Assembly: GCA_002426795.1 (NCBI GenBank)
Contig: DINQ01000016.1
Coordinates: forward strand, 265,477-329,476
Length of the DNA: 64,000 bases
From: Bacteroidales bacterium UBA5536
GTDB taxonomy: Bacteria > Bacteroidota > Bacteroidia > Bacteroidales > F082
Direction of reading: 5' to 3'
Each line of letters begins with the position of its first letter. Position 1 is the stretch's first letter. A program made the translations under genes and the position numbers. The notes under the pieces were generated by a model. That model saw nothing but the letters and a program-made list of their open reading frames with translations. It did no database searches and was not told the origin of the DNA. This document shows positions 1-7,550 of this stretch, in pieces.

Positions 1-83
1 GGAAAGCATCACTTTGCTGCCGCACGAGTCCTCTCGCATGGCCGGAATATTTTTTGTTATTGAAAGTCATTGTTTTTTGTCCT

Positions 84-613
84 TTGACGGGGCAAAGGAC
101 CAATCCCCTCCCTTTTTTTGGTCGGGAGGTAAACTTTGCGCTGGGACTTTCAACCGGAGACCGCTCAGGAAACAAAAGCGGTTTTGTTCTGAAGTAGCCA
201 GACTGTACATTTATTAATAGATGCTTGTCTACACAATAATGCCCCGGCACTTCCTGATGCGTTACTATTTAAACACCATTTAAATAGTGGTGAAATATTT
301 TTGCAAAATCGAAAGTTTTTTTACTTTTAAGGTGTTGAAAAATAGGCGCCCGCTGGTATGGCTTGCTCACTCGCAGCAGCCGGGGAAAGGGAAGGATTTG
401 GCGGAAGACCACCTGCAAGCCGGATGGCGGTTAGATGTTTGTGTTGCAAGGAGCAACACGGATAGGACTAAAAGTAAAACGAATGTAAACCCATGAAGCA
501 AACTTTGACAAGCAATATGATCACTTTAATCAACATGAATCAAACAACTATACTTGCGCTTAGCATGCCTGTTGTTAGCATGCTAAATGCCATAGGATTG
601 CGTTAATATACAA
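84..613 (+). repeat. Leader repeat copy 1, upstream of cassette array 1
   Basis: About 530 bases that recur as a direct repeat at 6246-6771, with scattered substitutions and small indels. The best-conserved part is 491-560 (only one difference over about 65 bases), followed by a hairpin at about 560-587 (TTAGCATGC / GCATGCTAA). The repeat ends within a base or two of the GTT at 614 that opens the first cassette. A TATACTTG box at 549-556 resembles the Bacteroidota -7 element. The stretch 493-606 can be read as a 37-codon ORF, but most differences from copy 2 change the amino acid, so I do not call it a gene. No other gene is supported in 1-635. What the leader does is inference: a promoter-bearing or attI-like entry segment. 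Confidence 0.8.
549..556 (+). promoter_or_regulatory. Possible leader promoter -7 box (copy 1)
   Basis: TATACTTG is close to the Bacteroidota -7 consensus TAnnTTTG and is identical in the second leader copy (6707-6714). It lies about 60 bases before the first cassette junction, a position comparable to the Pc promoter of an integron. A clear -33 TTTG box at the usual spacing is not seen. Confidence 0.35.
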
Positions 614-635
614 GTTGTAGCACATTTGAGAAAAG

Positions 636-1181
636 ATGAAGTATCTATTAAAAATCATAATTTTATTTTCCATTTCAATCTTGACTGCGGATTGTGGAAA
701 TATTAATAAAATTGAAAATTCCGGATTTGAAAGTAGACTTCATGAATCAAGTTACCACACTGACTTTTTTAAAATACTTGGACCTACAAAACTGGAAAAA
801 CATATAAAAGATTTTGAAAGAATAGATTGGGAAACAGAGTATTGGAAAGAGAATAATCAAGAGACTTTTAATTCACCGGATTTGGAAGTACTAGACAAAA
901 ATTCAAATAGATATTTATCCGTTTCAGTTTGTCCTAACACACATGATAGTTATCAATTTTATTTTGGACTGGGAAACCATATTGAAACAATAATTGAGGA
1001 TTCTATTGTCATAAACAGGACTATCAAGCTTTATGGTTCTTTGACAAACAATCCAAAAGACGTAGAATTCATATTCCACCTATTTTTTGAAAGAAAATAT
1101 GAAGATTTGAATATTGAACTTAACAGAATGGATTTCTGGGAAGAAATTGAGGATAAGTATTTAAATATTGAAAATGAATAA
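636..1181 (+). CDS. Hypothetical lipoprotein, array 1 cassette 1
   Basis: A 181-residue protein with an N-terminal hydrophobic stretch ending in the lipobox-like LTADC (Cys about residue 20), so probably an exported lipoprotein. I do not recognise the mature part, which is acidic and rich in aromatic residues. The gene starts 22 bases after the cassette junction GTTGTAGCAC (614-623) and its stop is followed at once by the exact reverse complement GTGCTACAAC (1186-1195), so gene and boundaries form one cassette-like unit. The region is AT-rich compared with the genes after 15 kb. Function unknown. Confidence 0.75.
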   Translation: MKYLLKIIILFSISILTADCGNINKIENSGFESRLHESSYHTDFFKILGPTKLEKHIKDFERIDWETEYWKENNQETFNSPDLEVLDKNSNRYLSVSVCPNTHDSYQFYFGLGNHIETIIEDSIVINRTIKLYGSLTNNPKDVEFIFHLFFERKYEDLNIELNRMDFWEEIEDKYLNIENE

Positions 1182-1185
1182 AAAC

Positions 1186-1322
1186 GTGCTACAACAGCGG
1201 CTCATAGTGCATGCCGCAGCTAGTGCTATTAAGAAACAAAATGTAAATTATAACAATTGTGCAAATCAAGAAAAGTTGGAGTAAAAACGCGGCACGCACC
1301 ATAGCCGCAACACGCTGTGGGT
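1186..1322 (+). other. attC-like site 1
   Basis: An imperfect palindrome fills the gap between two genes. The left arm opens with GTGCTACAAC and continues AGCGGCTCATAGTGCATGCC; the right arm carries GCGGCACGCACCATAGCCGC and closes with GCTGTGG. The left end pairs with the start of its own cassette (614-623, 10/10). This arrangement of R''-L''...L'-R' arms is expected of an integron attC. The closing core is GCT rather than GTT. Confidence 0.65.
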
Positions 1323-1330
1323 AATTAAAA

Positions 1331-2320
1331 ATGAAAAAGTACCATTCAGGATATTATTTAGCGATTAGTAATTGTGATTCAGTTGATGACTACTCTGAAA
1401 AGCTAATTGAGGAATCTAATTTGAAATTAATCAGGTCAAATTATTCATGTGATGATTGGTATATAGATTGGATATATAATAGTAAATGGAATGGATTGGA
1501 ATTTATTATAAACGCAGAATCATTTGAAATTGCTCAGAATATATTATTTAATGTTCTTTGTGCGGCGGCTGTCATTGAGGGGACTGTAATGTGGAGTAAT
1601 GAAGCACATTATCCTCATGAATTTGGGACAATTGACGAAGTTAAAGGTCACGAGTTTACATATAAACCCGTTAAGGCATTTAGTAATCTATCAATACCAT
1701 ACTATTTCCACTTAGCAATTTTAGCGAACAAGGATATTCAATTAGCTAACTCAATCGTAAAATACCAACTAAGCACAGAGATATATTCTCAACATTATAT
1801 GGATTTGCATGAAGTAATTGACTGGAAAAAAACGGATTTTAATTATATACAAATGCGCTTTGCATATGCAATAATCACTGCATATTCAGTAATTGAGGAA
1901 TTAGGACTTGAAATTCGTGCCTCAAAGGAAAAACCAAGTAGACTTAAGGACGGATATTGGAATCCAATTGTTAAAGATGATTTGACTAGGAGGTTAAAGT
2001 CTTCAAATATTCAGGTAAGCGAAGATATTTCCTGGATGATACGAGGTGATGCAACAAGTATTGAATCAAAGAAGTCCATAAAAACAAGTAGGACAGCAGA
2101 ATGGGCTGATCTATCAGGTTACAAAAATGAGTTTTTTATAAGTATAAATGATGGATATGTGAGCCTACATGATGCAATTGATTACATTAGCTATTTGAGA
2201 AGCAAAATTTCGTCACATCGTGTGGGCGATAGAATTATGGATTTATCTGTATTTGATGTTGCAAATGCTCAACATCTTGTGAGAAGATTAATTTTAGAAA
2301 AGGTAGGGCAATGGAAATAA
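1331..2320 (+). CDS. Hypothetical 329-aa protein, possibly HEPN-like; cassette 2
   Basis: A cytoplasmic-looking protein without signal peptide or clear membrane segment. I do not recognise the family with confidence. The C-terminal ~130 residues are helical-looking and contain the string RSKISSHR, an R-x5-H pattern of the kind found in HEPN RNase domains, after a helix around IITAYSVIEELGL. This is only a weak hint. The gene begins 17 bases after the junction GCTGTGGGTA (1314-1323), and its end is followed by TACCCACAAC (2322-2331), complementary to that junction at 9 of 10 positions. It is therefore the single gene of the second cassette. Confidence 0.7.
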   Translation: MKKYHSGYYLAISNCDSVDDYSEKLIEESNLKLIRSNYSCDDWYIDWIYNSKWNGLEFIINAESFEIAQNILFNVLCAAAVIEGTVMWSNEAHYPHEFGTIDEVKGHEFTYKPVKAFSNLSIPYYFHLAILANKDIQLANSIVKYQLSTEIYSQHYMDLHEVIDWKKTDFNYIQMRFAYAIITAYSVIEELGLEIRASKEKPSRLKDGYWNPIVKDDLTRRLKSSNIQVSEDISWMIRGDATSIESKKSIKTSRTAEWADLSGYKNEFFISINDGYVSLHDAIDYISYLRSKISSHRVGDRIMDLSVFDVANAQHLVRRLILEKVGQWK

Positions 2321-2321
2321 C

Positions 2322-2454
2322 TACCCACAACAATGAATATAAAACATTTGGAGGATAGTGCTAATTTTAAGGCTGTTACATTTAATGTAAATTGGAGTGG
2401 TTTGACAGGTTTGCTCTCCGAAATGCCAAACGTTTCATATACTCATCGTTGTGC
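2322..2454 (+). other. attC-like site 2
   Basis: Palindromic intergenic element: left arm TACCCACAAC then AATGAATATAAAACATTTGG; right arm CCAAACGTTTCATATACTCA then CGTTGTGC. The core reads AAC...GTT. The internal block GGATAGTGCTAATTTTAAG (2353-2371) is shared exactly with the site at 11644-11662, so the sites belong to one family. The 87 bases between this site and the next gene show nothing else I can name. Confidence 0.65.
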
Positions 2455-2541
2455 AACATTCCCCAGATAAAAGCCTCCAAAATTGGGAATTGGGAATGTA
2501 TCAATTTTTAGAGATTCTATTAATTTTGACAGCTAACACAA

Positions 2542-2982
2542 ATGGATAAATTGACTAAAATAATTTTCGGATTAGTTATCATTTTGATATTCGCAGCTTG
2601 TTCCGATTTTGAATCGCAGCTTGTTAATGAAATAAATTCTGGCTCAGAAAAATATACTGATTTAATCCAGTCTGTGGAGAATTGTCATTTTTCGACTGAT
2701 TTATATGGAAAATTTATTAACGCAGAGAAATTTCCTGCTTCATTGGAGTTAGCTTTGAATAAGACTAGATTAAAAGGTAAGGTTAACTACATCGTGATTG
2801 ATAAAAATACTGATTGTAAAGGAATAAGTGTTGAATTTATTTTAGGTAACACTCATCTTGTATTTGAGTCTTGTCCTGATTCAAGGTTTCCAAAACCAGG
2901 TTCATATAAGGAAGAAGGTTTTATAGAGACATGGGGAATAAATCCTAATTGGCTAATTTGGAAAGACAATGATTTCATTTAA
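2542..2982 (+). CDS. Hypothetical lipoprotein, cassette 3 first gene
   Basis: A 146-residue protein with a classic lipoprotein signal: MDKLTK, a hydrophobic stretch, then FAAC with Cys at residue 20. The mature part contains four more Cys residues (about 47, 91, 111 and nearby), possibly disulfide-linked in the periplasm. Family not recognised. It overlaps the next gene by 14 bases (2969-2982), so the two are probably translated together and travel as one two-gene cassette bounded by 2448 and 3401. Confidence 0.75.
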   Translation: MDKLTKIIFGLVIILIFAACSDFESQLVNEINSGSEKYTDLIQSVENCHFSTDLYGKFINAEKFPASLELALNKTRLKGKVNYIVIDKNTDCKGISVEFILGNTHLVFESCPDSRFPKPGSYKEEGFIETWGINPNWLIWKDNDFI

Positions 2983-3385
2983 TAAGACCAATATTAGAGC
3001 CTTAACATTAAGCTTGTTTCTTATGATTCTGACAAATTCATGCGCTCAGATTATTGATTCAAATGAATTATTCAAAAACGAGACTTTCTTAAAATTAAAT
3101 ATTTATCAAACTGATACTGTTTTCACGGACAATTCAGTTGATTTAGAAATAGCTTCTCCTAAGGTAAAAGAACTTCGCAGCTGGATTGACAATAATAAAA
3201 CTGATTGGAAAAGCTCTATTGCTTCTTTTGCTCAACCAAAAATTTCAGTGATTGGAGACGATTTTAGAATGTTGATATTTAGGGATTTTGTAGTTATTGG
3301 ATATGTTGATAATAAAGGTAAACAGAAACAATTTACAAAACAGACAGATTACTGGGACTTTAAATTTTTATTGAGTGAAAAATAA
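2969..3385 (+). CDS. Hypothetical lipoprotein, cassette 3 second gene
   Basis: A 138-residue protein. After a short charged lead, a hydrophobic segment ends in LTNSCAQ with the lipobox Cys near residue 25, so an exported lipoprotein is likely. No known domain was recognised. The start overlaps the end of the upstream lipoprotein gene, suggesting translational coupling. The stop codon lies 10 bases before the next palindromic site. The cassette ends with GCCCAAC (3395-3401), complementary to the cassette start GTTGTGC at 6 of 7 positions. Confidence 0.75.
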   Translation: MISFNKTNIRALTLSLFLMILTNSCAQIIDSNELFKNETFLKLNIYQTDTVFTDNSVDLEIASPKVKELRSWIDNNKTDWKSSIASFAQPKISVIGDDFRMLIFRDFVVIGYVDNKGKQKQFTKQTDYWDFKFLLSEK

Positions 3386-3394
3386 TGAACGACC

Positions 3395-3527
3395 GCCCAA
3401 CAAAGATGTATATAGCAAATAGGCGAGATAGTAGTAAATTCAAGGGTTGTAGTACGCATCAACATCGCAACGGTTTGATAAGTTTGAAGCCCGCAATCGC
3501 CTACTTTGCATATACTCACCGTTGTTC
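3395..3527 (+). other. attC-like site 3
   Basis: Imperfect palindrome: left arm GCCCAACAAAGATGTATATA, then AGCAAATAGGCG; right arm CGCCTACTTTGCATATACTC then ACCGTTGTTC. The 46 bases at 3469-3514 are identical to 13036-13081 and differ at only three positions from 10095-10140. This is the last site of array 1; after its GTT (3521) comes a minus-strand gene block instead of another cassette. Confidence 0.65.
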
Positions 3528-3572
3528 TTCATGCTAATGAACCATTGTAATGAATGTTTGCCTTATAAAAAA

Positions 3573-3598
3573 AGGCTTGAGAAAATGAATTCTCAAGC
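3573..3598 (-). terminator. Rho-independent terminator of the minus-strand block
   Basis: Read on the minus strand, GGCTTGAGAATTC and its partner form a hairpin of about 11 base pairs, followed by a run of seven T. It sits 22 bases beyond the stop of the last minus-strand gene (3620) and ends that transcription unit. Confidence 0.8.
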
Positions 3599-3619
3599 CC
3601 ATAAATGCGAAAACAAACA

Positions 3620-4237
3620 TTAAAATCTATACCCCAGATGGACAGTTGCAAATGGCATAAGGGGTGTTAAATAATACTCCAAATTTCCAACAGTTAAATC
3701 AGGATCAACTTTATCGGGTTCAAAGGTTCCTGTAATTACCGATTGATAACCAATTCCTGCCCATGGCCTGAGATAAAAACTTTGTTTTTTAAACGGATAC
3801 CACAAATACCCTCCCTGAACGGCTACCAGAACAGTATTTGTTCTGTCAGTTTCTCCGGGGAAGCTTTCATTGGTAAGCGCCATTTCCTGAGTAAATAGCT
3901 GTATTCCTGCAAACCAACCACTGTTCTTGTCCCGAAAATAGTAGTGAGTCCATAGTCCTATTCCCTGATTGATTTGTACTCCCCAGCCCAACTCTTTGTT
4001 CCGGGAATCTATTTCAATAAAAGCATCCGGATATTTAATTTGAGCAATAAAAGCCAGCCCAAATGTAAGATGGTCACTCTTTTTTGGAGACCAGCCAAAG
4101 TGACCGCCTGCACCACCCATAATGAATGGGAGCGGATCTACTTCAACCAGGAATTCATGCTTGTCTTTCTCCTGAGCATGCAAGTCTATGATTCCGACAA
4201 GCAACAAAGTCCAAATTAGGAAAACTGAATTTCTCAT
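3620..4237 (-). CDS. Outer-membrane beta-barrel-like protein
   Basis: A 205-residue secreted protein with a signal peptide ending near HAQ (about residue 22). Alternating hydrophobic/aromatic strands and a terminal aromatic residue (ending HLGYRF) point to a small outer-membrane beta-barrel. It is a paralogue of the gene just upstream on the same strand: both share the early EVDP/EIDP motif, central Trp/Phe-rich strands with GWGVQINQGIG versus GWQVRINNAIG, and the end pattern VFATLHVGY / FATVHLGY. The two are 11 bases apart and clearly one operon with the methyltransferase and Rrf2 regulator. Substrate or role unknown. Confidence 0.8.
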   Translation of the reverse strand: MRNSVFLIWTLLLVGIIDLHAQEKDKHEFLVEVDPLPFIMGGAGGHFGWSPKKSDHLTFGLAFIAQIKYPDAFIEIDSRNKELGWGVQINQGIGLWTHYYFRDKNSGWFAGIQLFTQEMALTNESFPGETDRTNTVLVAVQGGYLWYPFKKQSFYLRPWAGIGYQSVITGTFEPDKVDPDLTVGNLEYYLTPLMPFATVHLGYRF

Positions 4238-4248
4238 TTTGATTATCG

Positions 4249-4848
4249 TTAAAAGGTATACCCCACATGTAAAGTAGCAAAAACAGATATTGGTGAAATG
4301 TCATATTCATTGCCACCGAGAACATTTTCTCCGCTAATTTTGGATGTGTACCCAACACCTCCCCATGCTTTAAAATAAAGCGGGAATTTAAAAGGTTGCA
4401 GGGTGTAACCTCCGTAACCCATGATTAATCCGTTGGTAAACTTCTCACTTCCGCTTTGGTTGTCATTTTCAATCAAAAACTGCTGCGCACTCATCTGAGA
4501 ACCAACAAAAAATCCTTTATTAACTTCGGAAAAATGATGTTCTGCGAAAATTCCAATAGCGTTGTTAATGCGCACCTGCCAACCTTTGTCGGCATTGTTG
4601 CTGTTCATGTCCACAAAAAAGGCGGGCATATCCATGGCATAAATACCAACACCATATAAAAGATGATTGCATGACTTCGGTTGAATTCTTAAATGAGCCG
4701 AATATCCTTTAAAGACAAATGTTGCAGGGTCGATTTCAATGGATAATTTTGTTTTTCCATTGGTACGATCTGTGCTTTGGGCTGTAGCTTTGTAATTTGA
4801 CATCCCTAAAATGACTACGAGTGCTAAAAAACTGATTTTTGTTTTCAT
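4249..4848 (-). CDS. Outer-membrane beta-barrel-like protein, paralogue
   Basis: A 199-residue protein. I start it at MKTKISFLALVV because this gives a clean signal peptide ending near ATAQ; an ATG nine codons upstream is possible. Like its neighbour at 3620-4237 it has short amphipathic strands with many Tyr/Phe/Gly and ends in an aromatic residue (HVGYTF), typical of small outer-membrane barrels of Bacteroidota. The pair probably arose by duplication. Its position downstream of a methyltransferase and an Rrf2-type regulator suggests shared control. No substrate can be named. Confidence 0.8.
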   Translation of the reverse strand: MKTKISFLALVVILGMSNYKATAQSTDRTNGKTKLSIEIDPATFVFKGYSAHLRIQPKSCNHLLYGVGIYAMDMPAFFVDMNSNNADKGWQVRINNAIGIFAEHHFSEVNKGFFVGSQMSAQQFLIENDNQSGSEKFTNGLIMGYGGYTLQPFKFPLYFKAWGGVGYTSKISGENVLGGNEYDISPISVFATLHVGYTF

Positions 4849-4872
4849 AAAAGTTAAATTTAAATTGTTAAA

Positions 4873-4894
4873 CATGATATTACGTATATTTAGA
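4873..4894 (-). promoter_or_regulatory. Recurrent motif in front of the beta-barrel pair
   Basis: On the minus strand it reads TCTAAATATACGTAATATCATG. A close match lies before the methyltransferase (5534-5554, minus) and another before the Rrf2 gene (5996-6017, plus). A motif repeated before each gene next to an Rrf2 gene is a plausible operator or promoter element; this is inference. Confidence 0.35.
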
Positions 4895-4908
4895 TAATGA
4901 TAAAAAAA

Positions 4909-5535
4909 TTATCTTCTTTCAATTATTTCTAATAAGCCAAAGCCATCAAATACGATTCTGCTGCTGTAAACCAGGTTTTTCTCTTTGCAGAAATCCGGTA
5001 TGCGTCCCCGGGTATTATATTTTCTTGCACTTTGCCTTGTCAGCATGTACCATAAGCCAAAGCTTTTATTGTCCCGTTTTAAAAACTTCCGGAAACCAGC
5101 TCTCGAGTTGCCTGTTCCGGTTGGAGAAAGGATAATTATTTTTCCTCTTTCATTCAAAACATCCAACGACTGATTCAGTAAAAATTTCTGTTCATCAACA
5201 CCCAGGTTAAACAAAACGTTGCAGATACAGATTTCATCAAAACAAGGATTTTGAAATGGAAAACCAGCTCCCGCAGGAACTTGCACTAAAGAAACTGGTA
5301 GTCCTTTTAATTTTCTTTCAGCTTCGGCTAACATTGATGCACTCGTATCAATTCCGGTGCAATCCGAATTTTTTCCATTTGTTAATAGCTGAAGTAATTT
5401 ACCGGTACCTGTTCCGATATCCAGCACTTTACTGAATGGAGAAATCAGAGAGACAACTGGTTCTAAGAACTCATTATACCAGGGTGTTTCTTGTACACTT
5501 GAGAAAAATCTGCTGAAGCCTATATTTATCTTCAT
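4909..5535 (-). CDS. Class I SAM-dependent methyltransferase
   Basis: A 208-residue methyltransferase of the UbiE/Methyltransf_11 type. The SAM-binding motif I is visible as VLDIGTGTGKLL around residues 38-49, then the acidic motif II region (CTGIDTSASML) and the motif IV-like stretch FDEICICNVLFNLG. The substrate cannot be read from sequence; small proteins of this kind methylate quinones, lipids or toxic metal(loid)s. It lies between an Rrf2 regulator and two beta-barrel genes on the same strand, separated from both neighbours by about 30-60 bases containing the recurrent motif. Confidence 0.85.
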   Translation of the reverse strand: MKINIGFSRFFSSVQETPWYNEFLEPVVSLISPFSKVLDIGTGTGKLLQLLTNGKNSDCTGIDTSASMLAEAERKLKGLPVSLVQVPAGAGFPFQNPCFDEICICNVLFNLGVDEQKFLLNQSLDVLNERGKIIILSPTGTGNSRAGFRKFLKRDNKSFGLWYMLTRQSARKYNTRGRIPDFCKEKNLVYSSRIVFDGFGLLEIIERR

Positions 5536-5554
5536 TATATATCGTTTATTTAGT
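5534..5554 (-). promoter_or_regulatory. Recurrent motif in front of the methyltransferase gene
   Basis: On the minus strand it reads ACTAAATAAACG followed by ATATATAAT. It matches the elements at 4873-4894 (minus) and 5996-6017 (plus). A candidate Rrf2-family operator, unproven. Confidence 0.35.
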
Positions 5555-5569
5555 TAAGTGTAAAAAAAA

Positions 5570-5995
5570 TCAACTCATCTCCTCAAGGATTTGAGCGATT
5601 GTCTTTTTGCTGAGTTCTTCTTTCATTTTGTTTTCAGCCGCACCAAACAAGTTTAACAACGAAATCTGTGCCTTATCCGGTCTTTGTCCCTTTGCTTTAA
5701 TATCAAAAGTAGTATTGAAGAGAGACTTACCTTTTTCGACAGCATTCAAAATTTCGAGAACACTAATATTTGATGGATCTTTGATCAATCTGATGCCACC
5801 GAATTTGCCCTCTTTTGTTTCGATTATTCCCTCAGCAGTGAGACTTTGGAGAATCTTAACCAAAGTAGGCTTTGGAATATTCAGGATTTCTGACAATGAA
5901 GCTGTAGACAAAAACTCAAACTGATTTTGCCTGGTCTTATCTGAGATGAATATAACAACCAAAATAGCTTTTGAAAATGACAATGAATAACTCAT
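5570..5995 (-). CDS. Rrf2 family transcriptional regulator
   Basis: A 141-residue regulator of the Rrf2 family. The winged helix-turn-helix occupies roughly residues 12-70: STASLSEILNIPKPTLVKILQSL is the recognition region and KEGKFGGIRLIK the wing. The second half forms the dimerisation helix. The Cys residues that bind Fe-S clusters in IscR/NsrR/RsrR are absent (no Cys anywhere), so this member senses something other than an Fe-S cluster, or is a partner-binding type. It is the first gene of the minus-strand block and probably controls itself and the downstream methyltransferase and barrel genes. Confidence 0.85.
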   Translation of the reverse strand: MSYSLSFSKAILVVIFISDKTRQNQFEFLSTASLSEILNIPKPTLVKILQSLTAEGIIETKEGKFGGIRLIKDPSNISVLEILNAVEKGKSLFNTTFDIKAKGQRPDKAQISLLNLFGAAENKMKEELSKKTIAQILEEMS

Positions 5996-6017
5996 ACTAA
6001 ATATATGTTATATATAG
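5996..6017 (+). promoter_or_regulatory. Recurrent motif at the Rrf2 gene start
   Basis: The plus strand reads ACTAAATATATG followed by TTATATATAG immediately before the Rrf2 start codon. It resembles the minus-strand motifs at 5534-5554 and 4873-4894. It could serve autoregulation. Confidence 0.3.
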
Positions 6018-6114
6018 AATGCAAATTAAAATCAATTTTGTTTACCAACCAAATTTTTTTATCATTTTTTTTGAATCAGCAAATATGAGAGTTAAAGTTA
6101 CTCATATCCCGTCT

Positions 6115-6210
6115 GGTGCCGATCTGCCTGGACAGCGATGACCTGAGCACCTGTGGTGAGCCCTGTCGAACCATGCCGAAGGGAGCCCGTCGAAGTGTGA
6201 TTGGTATCCG
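6115..6210. repeat. GTCGAAC/GTCGAAG interspersed repeat fragment
   Basis: GC-richer stretch in an AT-rich gap with the words GAGCCCTGTCGAACCATG and GAGCCCGTCGAAGTGTG, of the kind commonly scattered between genes in Bacteroidota (CTTCGAC...GGCTCA repeats). No coding signal. Most of the gap 6018-6838 is this repeat plus the leader copy 2. Confidence 0.4.
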
Positions 6211-6245
6211 GAAATTTTGGATGATAAGCTGATTTTCTCTGTCAC

Positions 6246-6771
6246 TTGACAGGGCAAAGGACCAAACCCCTCCCTTTTTTTGGTCGGGAGGTAAACTTTG
6301 CGCTAAGACTTTCAACCGGAGACCGCTCAGGAAACAAAAGCGGTTTTGTTCTGAAGTAGCCAGACTGTACATTTATTAATAGACGCTTGTCTACACAATA
6401 ATGCCCGGCACTTCCTGATGCGTCACTATTTAAACACCATTTAAATAGTGTTGAAATGTTTTTGTAAAAGCGAAAATTTTTTACTTTTAAAGCATGAAAT
6501 AACCGGCGCCCGCTGGTATGGCATGCTCGTTCGCAGCAGCCGGGGAAAAGGAAGGAATTTGGCGGAAGGCCATCTGCAAGTTGGATGGCAAAAACAATTG
6601 CGTTGCCCGGGCAACACGGATATGACTAAAAGTAAAATGAATATATACCCATGAAGCAAACTTTGACAAGCAATATGATCACTTTAATCAACATGAATAA
6701 AACAACTATACTTGCGTTTAGCGTGCCTGTTGCTGGCATGCTAAATGCCATTGGGGTGCGTTTATCTACAA
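6246..6771 (+). repeat. Leader repeat copy 2, upstream of cassette array 2
   Basis: Second copy of the ~528-base element at 84-613, same orientation. The part nearest the cassettes is best conserved. The hairpin becomes TTAGCGTGCC / GGCATGCTAA, still paired through a G-T wobble. It ends at the GTTAGGC core (6772-6778). A 41-codon ORF (6651-6776) overlaps it but its stop lies inside the junction. The only segments common to the two arrays are this leader and the attC-like sites, so it is probably part of the mechanism and not chance. Confidence 0.8.
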
Positions 6772-6838
6772 GTTAGGCTTCATGCGAAGATGCGGTTAAC
6801 ACATTACAAGATAGAAAAGAACAATACATAATAAACGA

Positions 6839-7369
6839 ATGAGAAATTTAACGACGATAGCAGCTTTTCTTTTATTTCTGTGGCCCATGAGTTTAATGGC
6901 GACAGAACAAGAGCCTGATTTATTGATAATTGGCAATGATACATTATTAATAAAATCTTTTCCACTTGAGAATTTAGACTTGAAATTCAGACCGTTTGGA
7001 CTTACTCGTGAGACAGCACCAAGCACAGCTTGCTGGAGAGGTTATAGAGCAATATGGAGAGCTAAAAATGACAGCATTTTTCTAGAAAGGATTATAAGTT
7101 GTAGTACAGACTTTAGTATTCGACCAGAAATTAAGGAACAAGACTTAAATGAATTTATTGACCGGAATAAAATAAAAAGCAAACTGGTAAATAAAAAGAT
7201 TTTCGCTGACTGGTATTCGACTAATCTGTACTATGTCTCGAATAAATCTATCAAAAAGGGAGTTTATAGTGCATATTTATTTGACGAACAGATGACTTTG
7301 TATATAAAAAAGAAGCATAAAAAGCTTGCTTACGAAATTAAAAACGGAAAGATTAGAAAAATTGAATAA
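6839..7369 (+). CDS. Hypothetical secreted protein, array 2 cassette A
   Basis: A 176-residue protein with a signal peptide (MRNLTTIAAFLLFLWPMSLMA, cleavage about residue 21) and a periplasmic or surface domain of unknown family. Two Cys residues in TACWRGY and IISCSTD could form a disulfide. The C-terminal end is strongly basic (KKKHKKLAYEIKNGKIRK). Its cassette starts with GTTAGGCTT (6772-6780) and ends with the exact reverse complement AAGCCTAAC (7377-7385). Function unknown. Confidence 0.75.
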   Translation: MRNLTTIAAFLLFLWPMSLMATEQEPDLLIIGNDTLLIKSFPLENLDLKFRPFGLTRETAPSTACWRGYRAIWRAKNDSIFLERIISCSTDFSIRPEIKEQDLNEFIDRNKIKSKLVNKKIFADWYSTNLYYVSNKSIKKGVYSAYLFDEQMTLYIKKKHKKLAYEIKNGKIRKIE

Positions 7370-7376
7370 AGCACGA

Positions 7377-7509
7377 AAGCCTAACAATAAATATACGTAA
7401 TGCGGGGCGATGTGGTAAATTTAAACATTGATACATCTAATAAAAATTGTAGCGGTTTGATAGTGAATTACCTTGAATTCCCGCACTACGCATATTCGAG
7501 CCGTTGGCA
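7377..7509 (+). other. attC-like site A
   Basis: Palindrome with left arm AAGCCTAAC-AATAAATATACGTAATGCGGG and right arm CCCGCACTACGCATATTCGA then GCCGTTGGCA. GCCTAAC fits the integron R'' consensus RYYYAAC exactly, and it is complementary over nine bases to the start of its own cassette. Internal GCGGTTTGATA is shared with the other sites. Confidence 0.7.
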
Positions 7510-7550
7510 TTCATTGTAAGAAACATCCTGCACAAAATTAAATACGATTG

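Noticed and set aside
287..496. 69-codon plus-strand ORF in the leader with a similar one at 6448-6654
   Set aside because: The reading frames diverge at the N-terminal half because of indels and no ribosome-binding or promoter signal is present; probably non-coding repeat.
493..606. 37-codon ORF in leader copy 1 (with a 41-codon counterpart at 6651-6776)
   Set aside because: Six or so of the differences between the copies change the amino acid and only two are silent; the hairpin is preserved instead, so selection seems to act on DNA or RNA structure, not on a peptide.
6076..6372. 98-codon minus-strand ORF across the GTCGAAC repeat and leader
   Set aside because: Composition and overlap with repeats indicate a chance ORF of a kind often over-annotated in Bacteroidota.
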